Origin: Cobetia amphilecti | GTDB lineage: Bacteria > Pseudomonadota > Gammaproteobacteria > Pseudomonadales > Halomonadaceae | DNA length: 64,000 bases | Direction: 5' to 3' (one strand) | NCBI RefSeq assembly: GCF_030010415.1 | Contig: NZ_JASCSA010000002.1 | Position numbers and translations under genes: made by a program | Notes under the pieces: generated by a model | The model's database searches: none | Told to the model about the DNA's origin: nothing | What the model saw: the letters and a program-made list of their open reading frames with translations, nothing else | Part shown: in pieces, positions 62,970 through 64,000 of the stretch | Layout: the number at the start of each line of letters is the position of its first letter | Position numbering within the stretch: the first letter of the stretch is position 1

Positions 62970-63854
62970 TCATTCACTGCCGGGTGACGCACTGCCCTGC
63001 TCGATCTCCGCGCGCAGTTGCTCCAGCACATGCTGCCATTGGCGATGCGCGCCTTCCTTGCCCCCGAGCTGCTCCAGACCGCGTGCCGTCCAGGTGCCGG
63101 GGGTGCCGATACGCGAGGCAAGCTCGCCGGGCGGGGTATCGGGGTGGGCTTCCATCAAGGCCAGCGCATCGCGCAACTGCGCCATCAGCAACAGGCGCGC
63201 CTGGGGGCCGCTCATGCCGGGCACCGTCTGGAACCAGTCGAGCAACGCCTGCTGCTGCGCCATCTGCCAGGCATTCACGCAGACCGCCAGCATGCTGGCC
63301 TCGAAGGCCGCTTCATCATCGAAGGCGATGATCTGCCGGACCGCCGGCCCGAGCAGGTCGCGCGTCAGCGGGTCTTCCGGATAGAGCGTGAGGGCGCTCT
63401 GCCCTTCACAGACTGCCAGCCCCGTCATCACCCGCACCACTCGCGCCGGCGCGAACCAGCGCTGCAGCTGCTGCAGTGGCACACCGGCCGCCAGCACCAT
63501 CAGGTGATGATCCTTGCTCAGTGCGTGGCTTTCACGCAGCTCACTTGCCAGTGCCTCGAGCTGCTCTGGCCGCACCCCGACCAGCATGCACAGGCTCGAT
63601 TCACACACCGCGACGTTGCTTACGTGGCGGATGGCACCGAAACGCCAGCCCAGACGGTGACTGCGCACGTCGTTGCGCGGCGAGAGGTGGAATTCCAGGT
63701 CATGCCGCGAGCGGCCTTCGCGCTGACAACCGCGCGCCAGCGCGACCAGCAATGACTCCGCCAACTCCCCCACCCCCAGCACTCCCAATCGCGTGGGCGG
63801 CTGGCGAGACTCGCGATGACAGGTGGAGGTCGAGGAATAGGTGGACGATGCCAT
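62970..63854 (-). CDS. Pyrroline-5-carboxylate reductase-like protein
   Basis: ProC-superfamily protein of 294 residues. The N-terminal dinucleotide site is RLGVLGVGELAESLLVALA. The C-terminal dimerisation domain ends with HPDTPPGELASRIGTPGTWTARGLEQL, in the place of the SPGGTTIAGL motif of ProC, so the substrate-binding loop is altered. Identity to true ProC looks low, and the function may be a related imino-acid or amino-acid reductase or dehydrogenase. GGAG precedes the ATG. No proline gene is adjacent. Confidence 0.65.
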   Translation of the reverse strand: MASSTYSSTSTCHRESRQPPTRLGVLGVGELAESLLVALARGCQREGRSRHDLEFHLSPRNDVRSHRLGWRFGAIRHVSNVAVCESSLCMLVGVRPEQLEALASELRESHALSKDHHLMVLAAGVPLQQLQRWFAPARVVRVMTGLAVCEGQSALTLYPEDPLTRDLLGPAVRQIIAFDDEAAFEASMLAVCVNAWQMAQQQALLDWFQTVPGMSGPQARLLLMAQLRDALALMEAHPDTPPGELASRIGTPGTWTARGLEQLGGKEGAHRQWQHVLEQLRAEIEQGSASPGSE

Positions 63855-64000
63855 GAGCTAACTCCTGATGACTCAGCGGAAGAGGGAAGACAGCTTCAAG
63901 GGAAGAAAGGGAGGGGTCACGCCATGACGGCCTGCCTTGCGATGGCTGACGGTACCACTGAAGCGGCGACTGACGCCTGACAATCGCCCTCAGCATGTGT

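Overview
The window is a stretch of chromosome from a G+C-rich gammaproteobacterium. Gene content and order point to the Halomonadaceae (Cobetia/Halomonas-like). Supporting signs are the mrd-dac-lip cell-wall/lipoate cluster, dusB-fis, accBC, a bioBFHCD operon, a Pseudomonas-style two-subunit pyruvate carboxylase with a divergent LysR regulator, and a PPi-type phosphofructokinase. The genus is an inference from gene content and base composition; no search was run. I see no prophage, insertion sequence, integrase or CRISPR array. Most of the window is core chromosome.

Layout. 1-4.4 kb: pycB (cut by the left edge), pycA and the divergent regulator pycR. 4.5-16.8 kb: a long minus-strand block proA-nadD-rsfS-rlmH-mrdA-rodA-mltB-rlpA-dacA-ybeD-lipB-lipA for proline, NAD, ribosome maturation, cell elongation/peptidoglycan and lipoate. 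17.1-20.6 kb: a plus-strand, translationally coupled trio of two membrane proteins with degenerate GGDEF-like domains and a DedA-PAP2 fusion. 20.7-24.6 kb: two exporters, ubiX and the murein-recycling ligase mpl. 24.7-30.7 kb: PPi-phosphofructokinase, a small NAD(P)-binding protein, a PP2C/kinase fusion whose catalytic residues are lost in both domains, pyrophosphatase and a DUF2333 protein. 31-40.1 kb: dsbD, aroQ, accBC, prmA, dusB-fis and purH. 40.2-48.1 kb: an exported amidohydrolase, a DUF2061 protein, glutaminase, an aldehyde dehydrogenase, a membrane-anchored cold-shock-like protein, folX, folE and srkA. 48.3-54.6 kb: comF divergent from bioBFHCD, then tRNA-Leu(UAG). 54.9-63.9 kb: small membrane proteins, rnk, acyl-CoA dehydrogenase, a CysG with a shortened N-terminal domain, serS, crcB and a ProC-like reductase.

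How the genes fit together. Biotin recurs: biotin synthesis (bioBFHCD), two biotin carboxylases (pycA, accC) and two biotin-carrying proteins (PycB, AccB) lie in one window. The bioB promoter is nearly consensus and carries a candidate BirA operator at its start site. Pyrophosphate also recurs, as PPi-phosphofructokinase and soluble pyrophosphatase sit 3 kb apart.

The most unusual signals are (i) the pseudo-GGDEF pair coupled to a DedA-PAP2 lipid-phosphate protein, (ii) the pseudophosphatase-pseudokinase fusion, (iii) a 92-residue repeat-bearing N-terminal extension on NadD, (iv) the truncated CysG dehydrogenase domain, and (v) many unrelated short tandem arrays (12-34 bp units), several of which include or closely follow the stop codon of a gene.
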